DNA of 64,000 nucleotides, from NCBI GenBank assembly GCA_905372095.1, contig CAJPNK010000001.1, positions 124,001 to 188,000 of the forward strand, in the 5' to 3' direction. A program made the translations under genes and the position numbers. Numbering within the stretch: the stretch's first letter is position 1; each line of letters begins with the position of its first letter. Under the pieces are notes generated by a model. It did not search any database. It was not told the DNA's origin and was given only the letters and a program-made list of their open reading frames with translations. Source of the stretch: Candidatus Saccharimonadota bacterium (GTDB lineage: Bacteria > Patescibacteriota > Saccharimonadia > Saccharimonadales > Saccharimonadaceae). Shown piece after piece: positions 16,618-24,717 of this stretch.

Positions 16618-17976
16618 TTAAGCATAAAGTTTCTCCCGGATTTCGGCGACTTGTTCGCGGATAGTGAGGTCAAGCTTGATAGCCTTTTCAATTTTGTTGA
16701 CCGAATGAATGGCCGTGGTGTGATCTTTGCGGCCGAGCTCTTGAGCGATGCGCGGAAAACTCATGTGCAGTTCGCTACGCAGTAAATACATAGCAATTTG
16801 CCGCGGCGTAGCAATGTATTTGTCGCGCTTACTGCTGCACATTTCTTTGCTATCGATTTGAAAGTGGCGGGCGGTTTTGTCGATAATTTGCTTGGCGGTT
16901 AGATGTTGCGGCCTGGTTGATCGAACGTTGCCGAGCAGTCCTTCGGCGGTGGCGGCATCTGGCGTGGTGCCGCGCATTTCCGAATAAGCCAGCAACTGAT
17001 TAAGCGCGCCCTCTAGCTCGCGGACATTAGTTTTGATATTTTGCGCTAAATATTCGACCGTCTGGCGCTCCAGTGTCACGCCGGACATACTAGCTTTGGT
17101 CTCGATGATGACGCAGCGAGTCTCGAAATCAGGCATTTGAATATCAATCGCCATACCCCATTCAAAGCGGCTGCGCAGCCTCTCGGTTAAGGTTGGAATA
17201 CTGCGCGGCGGCTTGTCGCTACTGATGATAATTTGCTTATTAGCTTGATGTAGGGCATTAAAAGTATGAAAGAATTCTTCTTGAGTTTTTTCTTTGCCGG
17301 CGATGAACTGCATATCATCGACGATCAAGACGTCAACGTTGCGATATTTATCGCTGAAGCCAGCGATTTTGAAACGAATACTATCGAGAAATTCTTTCAT
17401 GAAAGTTTCAGAGCTAACATAGGCAACTTTCATTTTGGGATCGCGCTTGATGATGGCGTTGCCGACAGCTTGAATCAAGTGAGTTTTGCCCAAGCCGACG
17501 CCGCCGTAGATGAAAAGCGGGTTATACTTGGCGCCAGGATTAGCGGCTGCTGCCTGGCAAGCAGTGTAGGCGAGGTCGTTGCACGAACCAACCACGAAAT
17601 TATCAAAAGTGTAGCGCGGGTTAAGGGTGGTGTTGGCGGTGGGTGTTTTGGCGTTAACTGGCGTGCGGCTAATTAACTCGTTAGCACGATCGCGCAGCGA
17701 AGCAGTAGTTTCACGACTGGTAATTTTTTTCTTAGTATTTTTGACTTTGTAATTAACATCTTTGATATTAGGGTTATTTTTCTTGAGGATCTCGCGGATT
17801 TGCGTATCGAAACGCTTTTCGAGCTGTGATTTAGCAAAGACATTAACAACGCCTATAGTCGCAGTGCCATTATCGTAAGATAGTAGCTCAGTATCGCGAA
17901 ACCAGGTTTTGAAGTTCGCATGCGATACCGAAAGCTCGATTTCCCCCAGGACACTTTGCCATAATGAATTATTCAT
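16618..17976 (-). CDS. dnaA: Chromosomal replication initiator protein DnaA
   Basis: Initiates replication by binding DnaA boxes and melting the origin. The 452 residues show domain I (about 1-80), a short linker, the AAA+ domain with Walker A GGVGLGKTH (158-166) and Walker B VLIVDDMQF, and domain IV with the DNA-binding signature (GRKDHTTAIHSVNKI). The ATG is preceded on the minus strand by TATAAG six bases away (17983-17988) with no Shine-Dalgarno sequence, so the message looks leaderless. It diverges from rpmH across the origin region. Confidence 0.98.
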   Translation of the reverse strand: MNNSLWQSVLGEIELSVSHANFKTWFRDTELLSYDNGTATIGVVNVFAKSQLEKRFDTQIREILKKNNPNIKDVNYKVKNTKKKITSRETTASLRDRANELISRTPVNAKTPTANTTLNPRYTFDNFVVGSCNDLAYTACQAAAANPGAKYNPLFIYGGVGLGKTHLIQAVGNAIIKRDPKMKVAYVSSETFMKEFLDSIRFKIAGFSDKYRNVDVLIVDDMQFIAGKEKTQEEFFHTFNALHQANKQIIISSDKPPRSIPTLTERLRSRFEWGMAIDIQMPDFETRCVIIETKASMSGVTLERQTVEYLAQNIKTNVRELEGALNQLLAYSEMRGTTPDAATAEGLLGNVRSTRPQHLTAKQIIDKTARHFQIDSKEMCSSKRDKYIATPRQIAMYLLRSELHMSFPRIAQELGRKDHTTAIHSVNKIEKAIKLDLTIREQVAEIREKLYA

Positions 17977-18247
17977 CTAAAACTTATACCCTCACAAGCT
18001 GTTAATAACTTATCTCTATGATAGCTGATTCACGAGTTTTCCACAACTATAAGAACGTTACGTTCATTAATAGTTATGTAGGTGACTAAACAGGGGTGAG
18101 TTTTTCCACAATTTAGCGCCACCTCTGTTAAATTTGTGGACAAACCAGCCAAAAATGTGGATAATTTATATAGCGATAGTATAATCTCGACAGATTAGCA
18201 ATCAAATATTGATTATTGAGCGTGAAATTGCTATAATAACTGTCATT
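17977..18247. other. oriC: Probable oriC between dnaA and rpmH
   Basis: The 271-base gap between divergent dnaA and rpmH carries one perfect DnaA box, TGTGGATAA (18156-18164). Three one-mismatch boxes accompany it: TTTTCCACA at 18037-18045 and 18102-18110, and TGTGGACAA at 18135-18143. An AT-rich stretch follows the perfect box (about 18161-18240) and could be the unwinding element. Gene order on both sides is the classical origin arrangement. Genes diverge from this point, as expected of a replication start. Confidence 0.85.
18209..18237 (+). promoter_or_regulatory. rpmH promoter
   Basis: TTGATT (18209-18214), a 17-base spacer and a perfect TATAAT (18232-18237) form a strong promoter. The ATG of rpmH follows ten bases later, so the 5' leader is at most a few bases. 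A second TATAAT lies at 18180-18185. Confidence 0.75.
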
Positions 18248-18385
18248 ATGCCAAAGCGAACTTTTCAACCGCATACTCGACACCGCGTCAAGACGCACGG
18301 CTACCGTGCCCGTCGGGCAACCAAAGCTGGCCGGGCTGTACTCAAGCGCCGCCAGGCTAAAGGCCGTGCTCGTATCGCACTCTAA
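18248..18385 (+). CDS. rpmH: Ribosomal protein L34
   Basis: A 45-residue, highly basic protein reading [20 protein letters not shown] and continuing with the [19 protein letters not shown] region typical of bL34. It is a component of the 50S subunit. It sits in the conserved rpmH-rnpA-yidC-jag order opposite dnaA. It has a near-leaderless start behind a good promoter. Confidence 0.96.
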   Translation: MPKRTFQPHTRHRVKTHGYRARRATKAGRAVLKRRQAKGRARIAL

Positions 18386-18406
18386 CTAGTCGAGGTAACT
18401 ACAGGT

Positions 18407-18433
18407 AAATAGCGCTAATTTTCGGCGCTATTT
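18407..18433 (+). terminator. Hairpin after rpmH
   Basis: Two perfect 9-base arms, AAATAGCGC (18407-18415) and GCGCTATTT (18425-18433), enclose a 9-base loop. Only a short T run follows. The element ends the rpmH transcript at least partly and directly abuts the rnpA promoter. Confidence 0.55.
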
Positions 18434-18442
18434 TGCTATAAT
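18434..18442 (+). promoter_or_regulatory. rnpA extended -10 promoter
   Basis: TGCTATAAT is an extended -10 element. It lies 12 bases before the rnpA ATG, leaving a leader of about six bases. Confidence 0.6.
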
Positions 18443-18454
18443 GGAATTTATTGT

Positions 18455-18796
18455 ATGATTGCGTCAAAATATCGGTTTCACGGGCATAGCAGCTTGAAAT
18501 TTTTATACAAAAACGGCCAAGCAGCTAGGTCGCGTTATTTCACGGTCAGGTATATTACCAATCCCCGCCGCCAGCAGCCGCGCTTTGCGGTAGTAATTAG
18601 TAAAAAAGTTCATAAATCAGCAGTTGGGCGCAATCATATCCGCCGCCAGGTTTATGAACGCTTGCGAGTTGATGTTTTACCTCGCGTTAAAAACGTCGAT
18701 ATCGCAGTGATTGTTACCAACGGCGAAGCGTTAAGTTTGGCGCCTGGCGATCTGAAATCATCGCTTGATGCTATTTTTGCGCAAATCATCGCTTGA
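18455..18796 (+). CDS. rnpA: Ribonuclease P protein component
   Basis: Protein subunit that helps the RNase P RNA bind and cleave precursor tRNAs. The 113 residues begin near SKYRFHGHSSLKFLYKNG and contain the family signature region GRNHIRRQVYERLR, where the usual RNxxKR appears as RNHIRR. Size and position between rpmH and yidC fit. It is transcribed from its own extended -10 promoter. Confidence 0.93.
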   Translation: MIASKYRFHGHSSLKFLYKNGQAARSRYFTVRYITNPRRQQPRFAVVISKKVHKSAVGRNHIRRQVYERLRVDVLPRVKNVDIAVIVTNGEALSLAPGDLKSSLDAIFAQIIA

Positions 18797-18820
18797 TTCG
18801 GTAGTTGCCAGCCAAAGAGA

Positions 18821-18829
18821 TGATATAAT
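18821..18829 (+). promoter_or_regulatory. yidC extended -10 promoter
   Basis: TGATATAAT forms an extended -10 element just after rnpA. Transcription from about 18836 would place the ORF's upstream in-frame TTG (18845) close to the 5' end. The better start is ATG 18872, which has a GAGG five bases upstream. Confidence 0.6.
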
Positions 18830-18871
18830 GGTATAGATAAGTACTTGCCGAGAGGAGAATACGAGGCTTTT

Positions 18872-19798
18872 ATGCATGATTTATTCCAATTATTGATTGT
18901 CCAGCCGATTTTTAACGCGCTAATGTTATTATATAGTATCATTCCGTGGCACGATTTCGGGCTGGCGATTATTATCTTTACGATTATTCTGCGGTTTGTG
19001 ATGTATCCGCTAATCAAAAGCCAGCTCAACCAAACCAAGCTGATGCGCAAAATGCAGCCGGAGTTGGCTAAGATCAAGAAAAACACCAAAGGCGACCGCC
19101 AGGCCGAAGCCATGCAGCAAATGGAACTATATAAACGCTACGGTATTAAGCCGATGCGTTCAGTATTAGTGTTGATTATCCAGTTGCCGGTATTTATTGG
19201 ACTTTACCAGGTGATTAGAATCATTATCTCTCTCAAAAGCGAAGTGATTAGCCAATATCTTTACGAGCCAATCAAAAATATTGATGTTATTCAGTCGATT
19301 ATCCAGAATCCAGCTAATTTCAATCATACAATGCTCGGATTTATCGATTTAACCAAGACAACTTTTAGCAACCACGGCATTGACTTTTTCTTGTTGGCTT
19401 TGGCGGCCGTATCGGCAATTACTCAGTATATTATCACTAAGCAAACCGCGCCAACTGCTGGTAAAAACCAAAAGCGTTTCCGCGATCTGATGAAAGAGGC
19501 GGCCGAAGGCAAAGAGGCCGATCCGACCGAGATGAGCGGTATTATGACGCGCGGCATGATGAAGGTTATGCCGATAATGATGTTTTTGATCATGGTGGGG
19601 CTGCCAGGAGCATTGGCGCTTTACTATACGGCGTCTAACTTGGTGGCAGCCGCTCAGCAGCATTTCTTGCTGCGAAAAGATGCTGAAGAAATGCACGAAA
19701 TTGCCGAAGAGGCTAGCGCTCCCAAAAAATCGAAAAAAGCCAAAACCCGCGAGAAAAAAGCTAAAGAAGCGCACATCACGCGGATTAAGGCGAAGTAG
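18872..19798 (+). CDS. yidC: Membrane protein insertase YidC/Oxa1
   Basis: Inserts proteins into the cytoplasmic membrane, alone or with SecYEG. The 308 residues from ATG 18872 show an N-terminal hydrophobic segment, the cytoplasmic KMQPELAKIKKNTKGDRQ-type loop, a LVLIIQLPVFIGLYQVI membrane segment and a basic Lys-rich tail, as in Gram-positive-type YidC. ATG 18872 (MHDLFQLLIVQ) is chosen over the in-frame TTG at 18845 because GAGG at 18863-18866 is well spaced. Jag follows after 12 bases with its own Shine-Dalgarno sequence. Confidence 0.95.
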   Translation: MHDLFQLLIVQPIFNALMLLYSIIPWHDFGLAIIIFTIILRFVMYPLIKSQLNQTKLMRKMQPELAKIKKNTKGDRQAEAMQQMELYKRYGIKPMRSVLVLIIQLPVFIGLYQVIRIIISLKSEVISQYLYEPIKNIDVIQSIIQNPANFNHTMLGFIDLTKTTFSNHGIDFFLLALAAVSAITQYIITKQTAPTAGKNQKRFRDLMKEAAEGKEADPTEMSGIMTRGMMKVMPIMMFLIMVGLPGALALYYTASNLVAAAQQHFLLRKDAEEMHEIAEEASAPKKSKKAKTREKKAKEAHITRIKAK

Positions 19799-19810
19799 GA
19801 AAGGAGAAGT

Positions 19811-20272
19811 ATGGATAAAGAACAATCAATTGCCTATGCCAAGAAATTTGTCGAGGATATTTTGTCGTTTTTTGGCGAAAATATAGAGGTTGAGACTAGC
19901 TATCAGGATGATATTTTATCGATTGACATTGCCAGCAGCGACCTCAATAGTATTTTGATTGGCCGTAATGCCGAGACGCTGCGCAGCTTGCAATACATGG
20001 TATCGACAGTGCTGCGCAATAATAATGCGGCGGTTACCCGCGTAATCGTCGATATTGCCGGTTATAAGAAGCAGCGCGAAGAAAAAATTGCCGAAAAGGC
20101 TCGCGGTTGGATCGAAGAAGTACGCCGTACCGGCGATTCGCATGTTGCTCATATTAACGCTGCTGATCGTCGGATAGTTCACCGGATAGCGGCCGAATAC
20201 AGTGATATTCGCACTTACTCTGAGGGCGAAGGCCGCCAGCGCTATATTATTATTGCGCAAGCAAGCTCTTAG
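19811..20272 (+). CDS. jag: KH-R3H RNA-binding protein Jag/KhpB
   Basis: RNA-binding protein usually encoded next to yidC and linked to cell-wall control in Firmicutes. The 153 residues contain a Jag N-like start, a KH domain with the GRNAETL loop (about 50-60), and a C-terminal R3H domain with ADRRIVHRIAAEY followed by GEGRQRYIII. A clear AAAGGAG precedes the ATG. Confidence 0.93.
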   Translation: MDKEQSIAYAKKFVEDILSFFGENIEVETSYQDDILSIDIASSDLNSILIGRNAETLRSLQYMVSTVLRNNNAAVTRVIVDIAGYKKQREEKIAEKARGWIEEVRRTGDSHVAHINAADRRIVHRIAAEYSDIRTYSEGEGRQRYIIIAQASS

Positions 20273-20308
20273 CAGTATAATCATAAGTATAAAGGAAAGG
20301 ATTGGAGT

Positions 20309-20887
20309 ATGGCTGCTGTACTAATAATCGTAGCTGTGGTGGTTATCCTGCTGGTTGTCGTGATCGGCGCGGTAATCGGCATGTATAATAGCTTGGTCAA
20401 GCTAAATATCAAAACTGACGAATCGTGGAGCGGTATTTCGGTGCAGTTGAAGCGCCGCGCCGACTTGATCCCGAACCTCGTTGAAACTGTTAAAGGCTAC
20501 GCGGCGCACGAGAGCGGCGTTTTCGAAAAAGTCACCGAGGCGCGCTCGGCTATCATGTCGGCAACACACCCGGCTGAAGCAGCCAAGGCCGACGGCGAAT
20601 TAACCATGGCGCTCAAAAGCTTATTCGCGGTATCCGAAAATTATCCGGAGCTGAAAGCTTCTAGCAACTTCATGGAGCTGCAAGCGCAAATCACTGACAC
20701 CGAGGATAAAATTGCTGCCTCGCGCCGTTTCTACAACGCCAACGTCACCCAGTTCAACACCAAACGCAAAGTCTTCCCGACTAATATTTTCGCTGGAATG
20801 CTAGGATTTAACGCTGATAAAGAGTTCTTCGACGTTAGCGAAAGCGAACGGGCAGCAATTGAAAAGCCAGTTGAAGTCAAATTTTAA
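20309..20887 (+). CDS. lemA: LemA family protein
   Basis: The 192-residue protein has one N-terminal membrane helix, then the LemA core: YNSLVKLNIKTDESWSGI, RADLIPNLVETVKGYA, and a C-terminal YNANVTQFNTKRKVFPTNIFA. LemA proteins are widespread membrane-anchored helical-bundle proteins of unknown function. TATAAT at 20276-20281 and AAAGGAAAGG before the ATG give it its own promoter and ribosome site. The next gene is probably co-transcribed. Confidence 0.93.
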   Translation: MAAVLIIVAVVVILLVVVIGAVIGMYNSLVKLNIKTDESWSGISVQLKRRADLIPNLVETVKGYAAHESGVFEKVTEARSAIMSATHPAEAAKADGELTMALKSLFAVSENYPELKASSNFMELQAQITDTEDKIAASRRFYNANVTQFNTKRKVFPTNIFAGMLGFNADKEFFDVSESERAAIEKPVEVKF

Positions 20888-20926
20888 TTCTAAAATAATA
20901 ATAATAAATTAAAAGTAAGGAGCTCG

Positions 20927-22279
20927 ATGGAACATTTATTTTTGACAAATATCGAGCTCTTTGCTCGTGCTGGCGGCGGCGGATCTGGCGGCTCGGGCGG
21001 TGGTTCTGGCGGCGGCGGAGGCGGCGGTTTGCTGGCCGGTATAGCGATGATTGGCTTCGTGCCGGCTTATTGTATCGGTTCGGCGCTGCGCAAGTACATA
21101 GGCCAAGAGGGTACGCGGTTTGTGGCTGCGAACGCGATTGGTTTTGTCCTGATAGTAATAACCTTTGCACTGATTGCTAGAGGTTGGGTGGGTGTAACTA
21201 TTGCTTTTGGCGCGCTCGTCGGTATGGTTACTGGACTTTACGAGGCGTTTAATAAGATTAAACAAAGTAAGTTCTTGCGCGATAAACTTATGCAAGCTAG
21301 CGCTGCCGATCCGGTATGGAACGAACAACAGATAATCGATCACGCCAAGCAAGTATTCCTGCGCTACCAAAGCGATTGGGCGAAACAAGATAGCGAAGCG
21401 ATTAAAGCCTATACCACCGAAAATTATGCTTATCATGCTGGTTTGATGATTTATACATTACAGCTAATGAATCGGACAAACCAGATGTCAGATATCGTAG
21501 TTAACGACGCCGAGGTGGTCGATATGCTAGATTCGCCAGATGACAGCCAAGACACAGTAACAATTGGTTTTTCGGCGAGTGCTAAAGATTCGCTGGTCGA
21601 TAACACTACCAACCAGACATTATTTACCGACAATAGTATGTTCACTGAATATTGGCGATTCCGCCGCCATGGCAAAGACTGGTTATTAGACGGTGTCGAT
21701 CAGGCAACGGCCAACCCGGCGATGTATAATTCGCAAATCGACCAATTTGCTCGCCAGAATAATTATTGCTATAGCGCTGATATGGGCTGGCTGTTTATAC
21801 CAAAGCGCGGGCAACTATTTAACGGTGCGCAATTTGGTACATCAGATATTAATAATCACGTAGTCGGCTTGTATAAAGAATCATTGCTGGTGCAATTGTA
21901 TACTTACCAGCGCGCTACTGATAGTTCATCAGTAGTTATCGCTCAAATTAACGTACCGAAAGATTACGGCCAAATTATTGTTCGTCGCAAGAAAATGATG
22001 CGTTTCGGCGGTGTTCGCGGTCTGGAAAAAGTCGAAATGGAGTGGGGTAAGTTTAATGAGTTATACGAGGTGTATGCTTCTAATACCGACCAAGCAGCTA
22101 GCTTCGAACTGCTCAACCCGACGTACATGGAGCAATTGGCAGCGCTTGGTTTCGAGGTCTCAATTGAGGTTGTCGATAACGTGATTTACCTGCATACTGC
22201 CGAGCAGGGCGCCGATATCGCTGTGTACCAAACTATGTATGATTTAGCGCAAAAAGCCTTCAAAGAAATGAGACTCTAG
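20927..22279 (+). CDS. Gly-rich membrane protein with Tim44-like domain
   Basis: The 450-residue protein has a short N-terminal segment, a striking Gly/Ser run (about residues 16-34), then two to three hydrophobic segments up to about residue 105. A Tim44-like region of about 150 residues follows (from AADPVWNEQQIIDHAKQVFL to EYWRFRRHGKDWLLDGVDQA). The final ~180 residues are a second alpha/beta region, possibly a zinc-free degenerate domain, that I do not recognise. AAGGAG precedes the ATG. The pairing of LemA with a Gly-rich membrane protein is common in bacteria. Its 3' end overlaps the convergent glycosyltransferase by four bases. Confidence 0.75.
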   Translation: MEHLFLTNIELFARAGGGGSGGSGGGSGGGGGGGLLAGIAMIGFVPAYCIGSALRKYIGQEGTRFVAANAIGFVLIVITFALIARGWVGVTIAFGALVGMVTGLYEAFNKIKQSKFLRDKLMQASAADPVWNEQQIIDHAKQVFLRYQSDWAKQDSEAIKAYTTENYAYHAGLMIYTLQLMNRTNQMSDIVVNDAEVVDMLDSPDDSQDTVTIGFSASAKDSLVDNTTNQTLFTDNSMFTEYWRFRRHGKDWLLDGVDQATANPAMYNSQIDQFARQNNYCYSADMGWLFIPKRGQLFNGAQFGTSDINNHVVGLYKESLLVQLYTYQRATDSSSVVIAQINVPKDYGQIIVRRKKMMRFGGVRGLEKVEMEWGKFNELYEVYASNTDQAASFELLNPTYMEQLAALGFEVSIEVVDNVIYLHTAEQGADIAVYQTMYDLAQKAFKEMRL

Positions 22280-23367
22280 CTGTTAATAGCATTTTCGTAA
22301 ATTTGCAAAGTCTGCTCGGCCATCCGCCGCCAAGAATACTTAGCCACTTGTTGCTTGCCTTTTTTAGACAAAGTATTGCGCAGTGATTTATCGGTAATAA
22401 CGGTATCAATCTTGCTGGCAATGTCCTCAATATCAAGCGGATCAAAGTATATTGCCGCGTCGCCGAGAATTTCTGGCATGCAAGAAGCGTTGCTTGAAAC
22501 AACTGGCGTACCGTAGGCCATTGCCTCTAATGGCGGCAAGCCGAAGCCCTCGAGTAGCGACGGGAAGACATATGCTAGCGACCGAGTAAAAATCCAGTCG
22601 CGCTCAGCATCAGGTATAAAGCCGGTGAAGTGAATATTTTTGTACTTTTTTGATTCAAAATAGTCTTTGTTGCGCTGAGTGGCAGCGTTAATCCGGCCAA
22701 CTAGCACTAATCCGAGGTCGGGGTACTTTTGTAGTAGTTTTTGGTGGGCGTCGCCCAAACGGCGGATATTTTTGTAATCAGGCTGCTGGCCGACATAAGC
22801 AATAAAACGCGTAAACGGTGTTTTGTAAGGCTGTAGGCCGCCCCGATGAATCTCGGCAGCTTCATAAATCGTTGTAATTTTATCATCAGCTATCCCGCAG
22901 AATGCTTGGTATTCGCGTTTGGTAGTGTTTGACACGGTGATGATATGCTGGCTAGTTTTGGCAATTTTCTTGAATACCCAGCGGCCAACCAGTTGTTTAG
23001 CGTGAAAAACTAGCCAATTCTTGTCGGAATTATAAGTATTGAGTAGTGTCATGTCATGAACGGTAGTGACGTGCTTGCCGCGATATCGGATTGGCTGCTG
23101 CGGCATGCAAAAATGCACCAAATCTGGACTGAGGTCATCGAGAAAGGTTTTGAAACCAAGTTGTTCAGCTAACGAATAGTTTTTGAAATCGATAGTTAGG
23201 ATGTTAAAATTCGAGTTAGTTGGCTGCCAATAATCTTTATCTTTGGTTGGCACGAGTATGCTATAAGTATTGTGGCGGTCGATTTTTTGCAAATATTCTA
23301 GCAACTTAACCACGTAAGTACCAGTCCCAGAGTTGATAACGCGGGCATCAATAGCGATATGACTCAT
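22276..23367 (-). CDS. Glycosyltransferase family 4
   Basis: A 363-residue GT-B enzyme that transfers a sugar from a nucleotide donor during surface-glycan assembly. It starts with MSHIAIDARVINSGTGTYV, a form typical of GT4 mannosyl- and rhamnosyltransferases, and contains the C-terminal donor-binding element FPSLLEGFGLPPLEAMAYG with the E-x7-E pattern. Start ATG 23367 is preferred over the longer frame because AAAGGA lies just upstream and it overlaps the gtrA-like stop by four bases (ATGA). Sugar and acceptor cannot be deduced. Confidence 0.88.
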   Translation of the reverse strand: MSHIAIDARVINSGTGTYVVKLLEYLQKIDRHNTYSILVPTKDKDYWQPTNSNFNILTIDFKNYSLAEQLGFKTFLDDLSPDLVHFCMPQQPIRYRGKHVTTVHDMTLLNTYNSDKNWLVFHAKQLVGRWVFKKIAKTSQHIITVSNTTKREYQAFCGIADDKITTIYEAAEIHRGGLQPYKTPFTRFIAYVGQQPDYKNIRRLGDAHQKLLQKYPDLGLVLVGRINAATQRNKDYFESKKYKNIHFTGFIPDAERDWIFTRSLAYVFPSLLEGFGLPPLEAMAYGTPVVSSNASCMPEILGDAAIYFDPLDIEDIASKIDTVITDKSLRNTLSKKGKQQVAKYSWRRMAEQTLQIYENAINS

Positions 23368-23774
23368 AATGATTCCTTTCTGAAAACAATTCGCTCGTAT
23401 AGGCAATAATTCCAAATCAAAGAGACGGCCGTGGCAAATAATTTAGCGACGAACAAGGAAGTTTGTTCGTTAGTTATGAAGTCTTTGATTAGCGGCGTAG
23501 TCAGCCAAATCATACCGTTTTGGAGTACCCACAAGCCGAATAGCGTAACAATCACAAAAGACACTATCTCATATTTGATATTTTTGCTAGTGGATTTGAA
23601 GGTGTACTTTTTGTTAGCGAAAAAGCTAAAAACAAAGGCAGTACCAGTCGAGACAGTATTGGCGGCTAGTTTCGGTAGTCCTAGAAAGGTTAGTAAAAAT
23701 AATAACCCAAAATCAATTACCGTATTTATTGTGCCGACGATAGCGAAACGACCAATTTGCGCCTTATTTTTCAC
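23364..23774 (-). CDS. GtrA-like membrane protein
   Basis: The 136-residue protein from GTG 23774 has four hydrophobic segments and the GtrA start RFAIVGTINTVIDFGLLFLL. GtrA-like proteins are proposed to flip polyprenyl-phosphate-linked sugars. GTG 23774 is favoured because it overlaps the 3' end of the gtrB-like gene, a coupling seen throughout this region; the longer frame would overlap it by 80 bases. With its neighbours it makes a GtrB-GtrA-glycosyltransferase unit. Confidence 0.85.
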   Translation of the reverse strand: MKNKAQIGRFAIVGTINTVIDFGLLFLLTFLGLPKLAANTVSTGTAFVFSFFANKKYTFKSTSKNIKYEIVSFVIVTLFGLWVLQNGMIWLTTPLIKDFITNEQTSLFVAKLFATAVSLIWNYCLYERIVFRKESL

Positions 23775-24705
23775 GCTTAGCCTCGTGATATTCCTCGACA
23801 AAGTAACCAGGCCGGTTCTTGGACTCGCTAAAAATTCGAGCAACGTACTCGCCGATAATGCCTAGGCTAATCAGCTGGATGCCGCCGAGAAACAAGATTA
23901 CTGCCATTAGCGATGAATAGCCAGCGCCAGTAGGTACGCCGAATAGCGGTCGAATTAGCAGATAAAGAATATACAAAAATGCACCACATGATATAATCAT
24001 CCCCAAAATCGATGACATTCGCAGCGGCGCCGTGGTGAAACTGGTGATACCGTCAATAGCGAGATTAATCAGTTTGCTGTAGTTCCATTTGGTATCGCCG
24101 GCAGCGCGCGGGTCGCGATCGTAAAGTAATTCCTTTTTATTGAAGCCGATCCAGCTAAAAAGGGCTTTGGTGTTGCGCTGCGATTCGCGCAGCAGCTTGA
24201 GAGCTTCAACACAGCGCCGATCAAGCAAGCGAAAATCGCCAGTATCGCGTTGAATTGGAATCCGCGTCGACTTTTGCAAAATACGGTAATACCATTCGCT
24301 GGTTTTTTTCTTGAGCCAAGTTTCACCCTGGCGGCTACGACGCCGCGCGTAAACATCATCGTAGCCTTGCTCCCAGAGTTCAATCATTTGCGGAATTAGC
24401 TCGGGCGGGTCTTGTAAATCAGCGTCGATAATTACTACTGCATCGCCTTTGGCGTAATCAAAGCCAGCTAGCATGCCAGCTTCCTTGCCAAAATTGCGCG
24501 ATAGATTAACATAAGCAATTGAAGAATTCTTTTTGGCTTCTCTTTGAATCATAGTCAAGGTGTCATCACTACTGCCATCGTTGATAAATAGCAGTTCTAG
24601 GCGGTATTTTTTGATCGTTTTTTGCAAATCTTTTAGACGCGCGAATAACTGCGGCAACACCGCTTCTTCGTTGTAGGCTGGTATTAGAACGGTAATTGTC
24701 TTCAT
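23764..24705 (-). CDS. GtrB-like polyprenyl-phosphate glycosyltransferase (GT2)
   Basis: Transfers a sugar, usually glucose or mannose, to undecaprenyl phosphate at the inner face of the membrane. The 313 residues comprise a GT2 domain (ITVLIPAYNEEAVLP; DADLQDPPELIP; DTGDFRLLDRR) and two C-terminal membrane helices (about 230-285), the GtrB/DPM1-type architecture. On the minus strand TGATATAAT ends six bases before the ATG with no Shine-Dalgarno sequence, so the transcript looks leaderless. It starts the three-gene GtrB-GtrA-GT4 operon. Confidence 0.92.
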   Translation of the reverse strand: MKTITVLIPAYNEEAVLPQLFARLKDLQKTIKKYRLELLFINDGSSDDTLTMIQREAKKNSSIAYVNLSRNFGKEAGMLAGFDYAKGDAVVIIDADLQDPPELIPQMIELWEQGYDDVYARRRSRQGETWLKKKTSEWYYRILQKSTRIPIQRDTGDFRLLDRRCVEALKLLRESQRNTKALFSWIGFNKKELLYDRDPRAAGDTKWNYSKLINLAIDGITSFTTAPLRMSSILGMIISCGAFLYILYLLIRPLFGVPTGAGYSSLMAVILFLGGIQLISLGIIGEYVARIFSESKNRPGYFVEEYHEAKREK

Positions 24706-24711
24706 AGGCTA

Positions 24712-24717
24712 ATTATA
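24712..24717 (-). promoter_or_regulatory. gtrB-like gene -10 box
   Basis: Read on the minus strand this is TATAAT preceded by TGA (extended -10), six bases before the ATG at 24705. It abuts the sucD stop codon. Confidence 0.6.

Noticed and set aside
16356..16691. A 111-codon minus-strand frame between dnaN and dnaA
   Set aside because: It overlaps the 3' end of dnaA in another frame, has no start signals or recognisable domain, and lies over DnaA-box-like DNA.
20936..21436. A 166-codon minus-strand frame opposite the Gly-rich protein
   Set aside because: It is produced by the Gly-rich codons of the plus-strand gene and has no domain or start signal.
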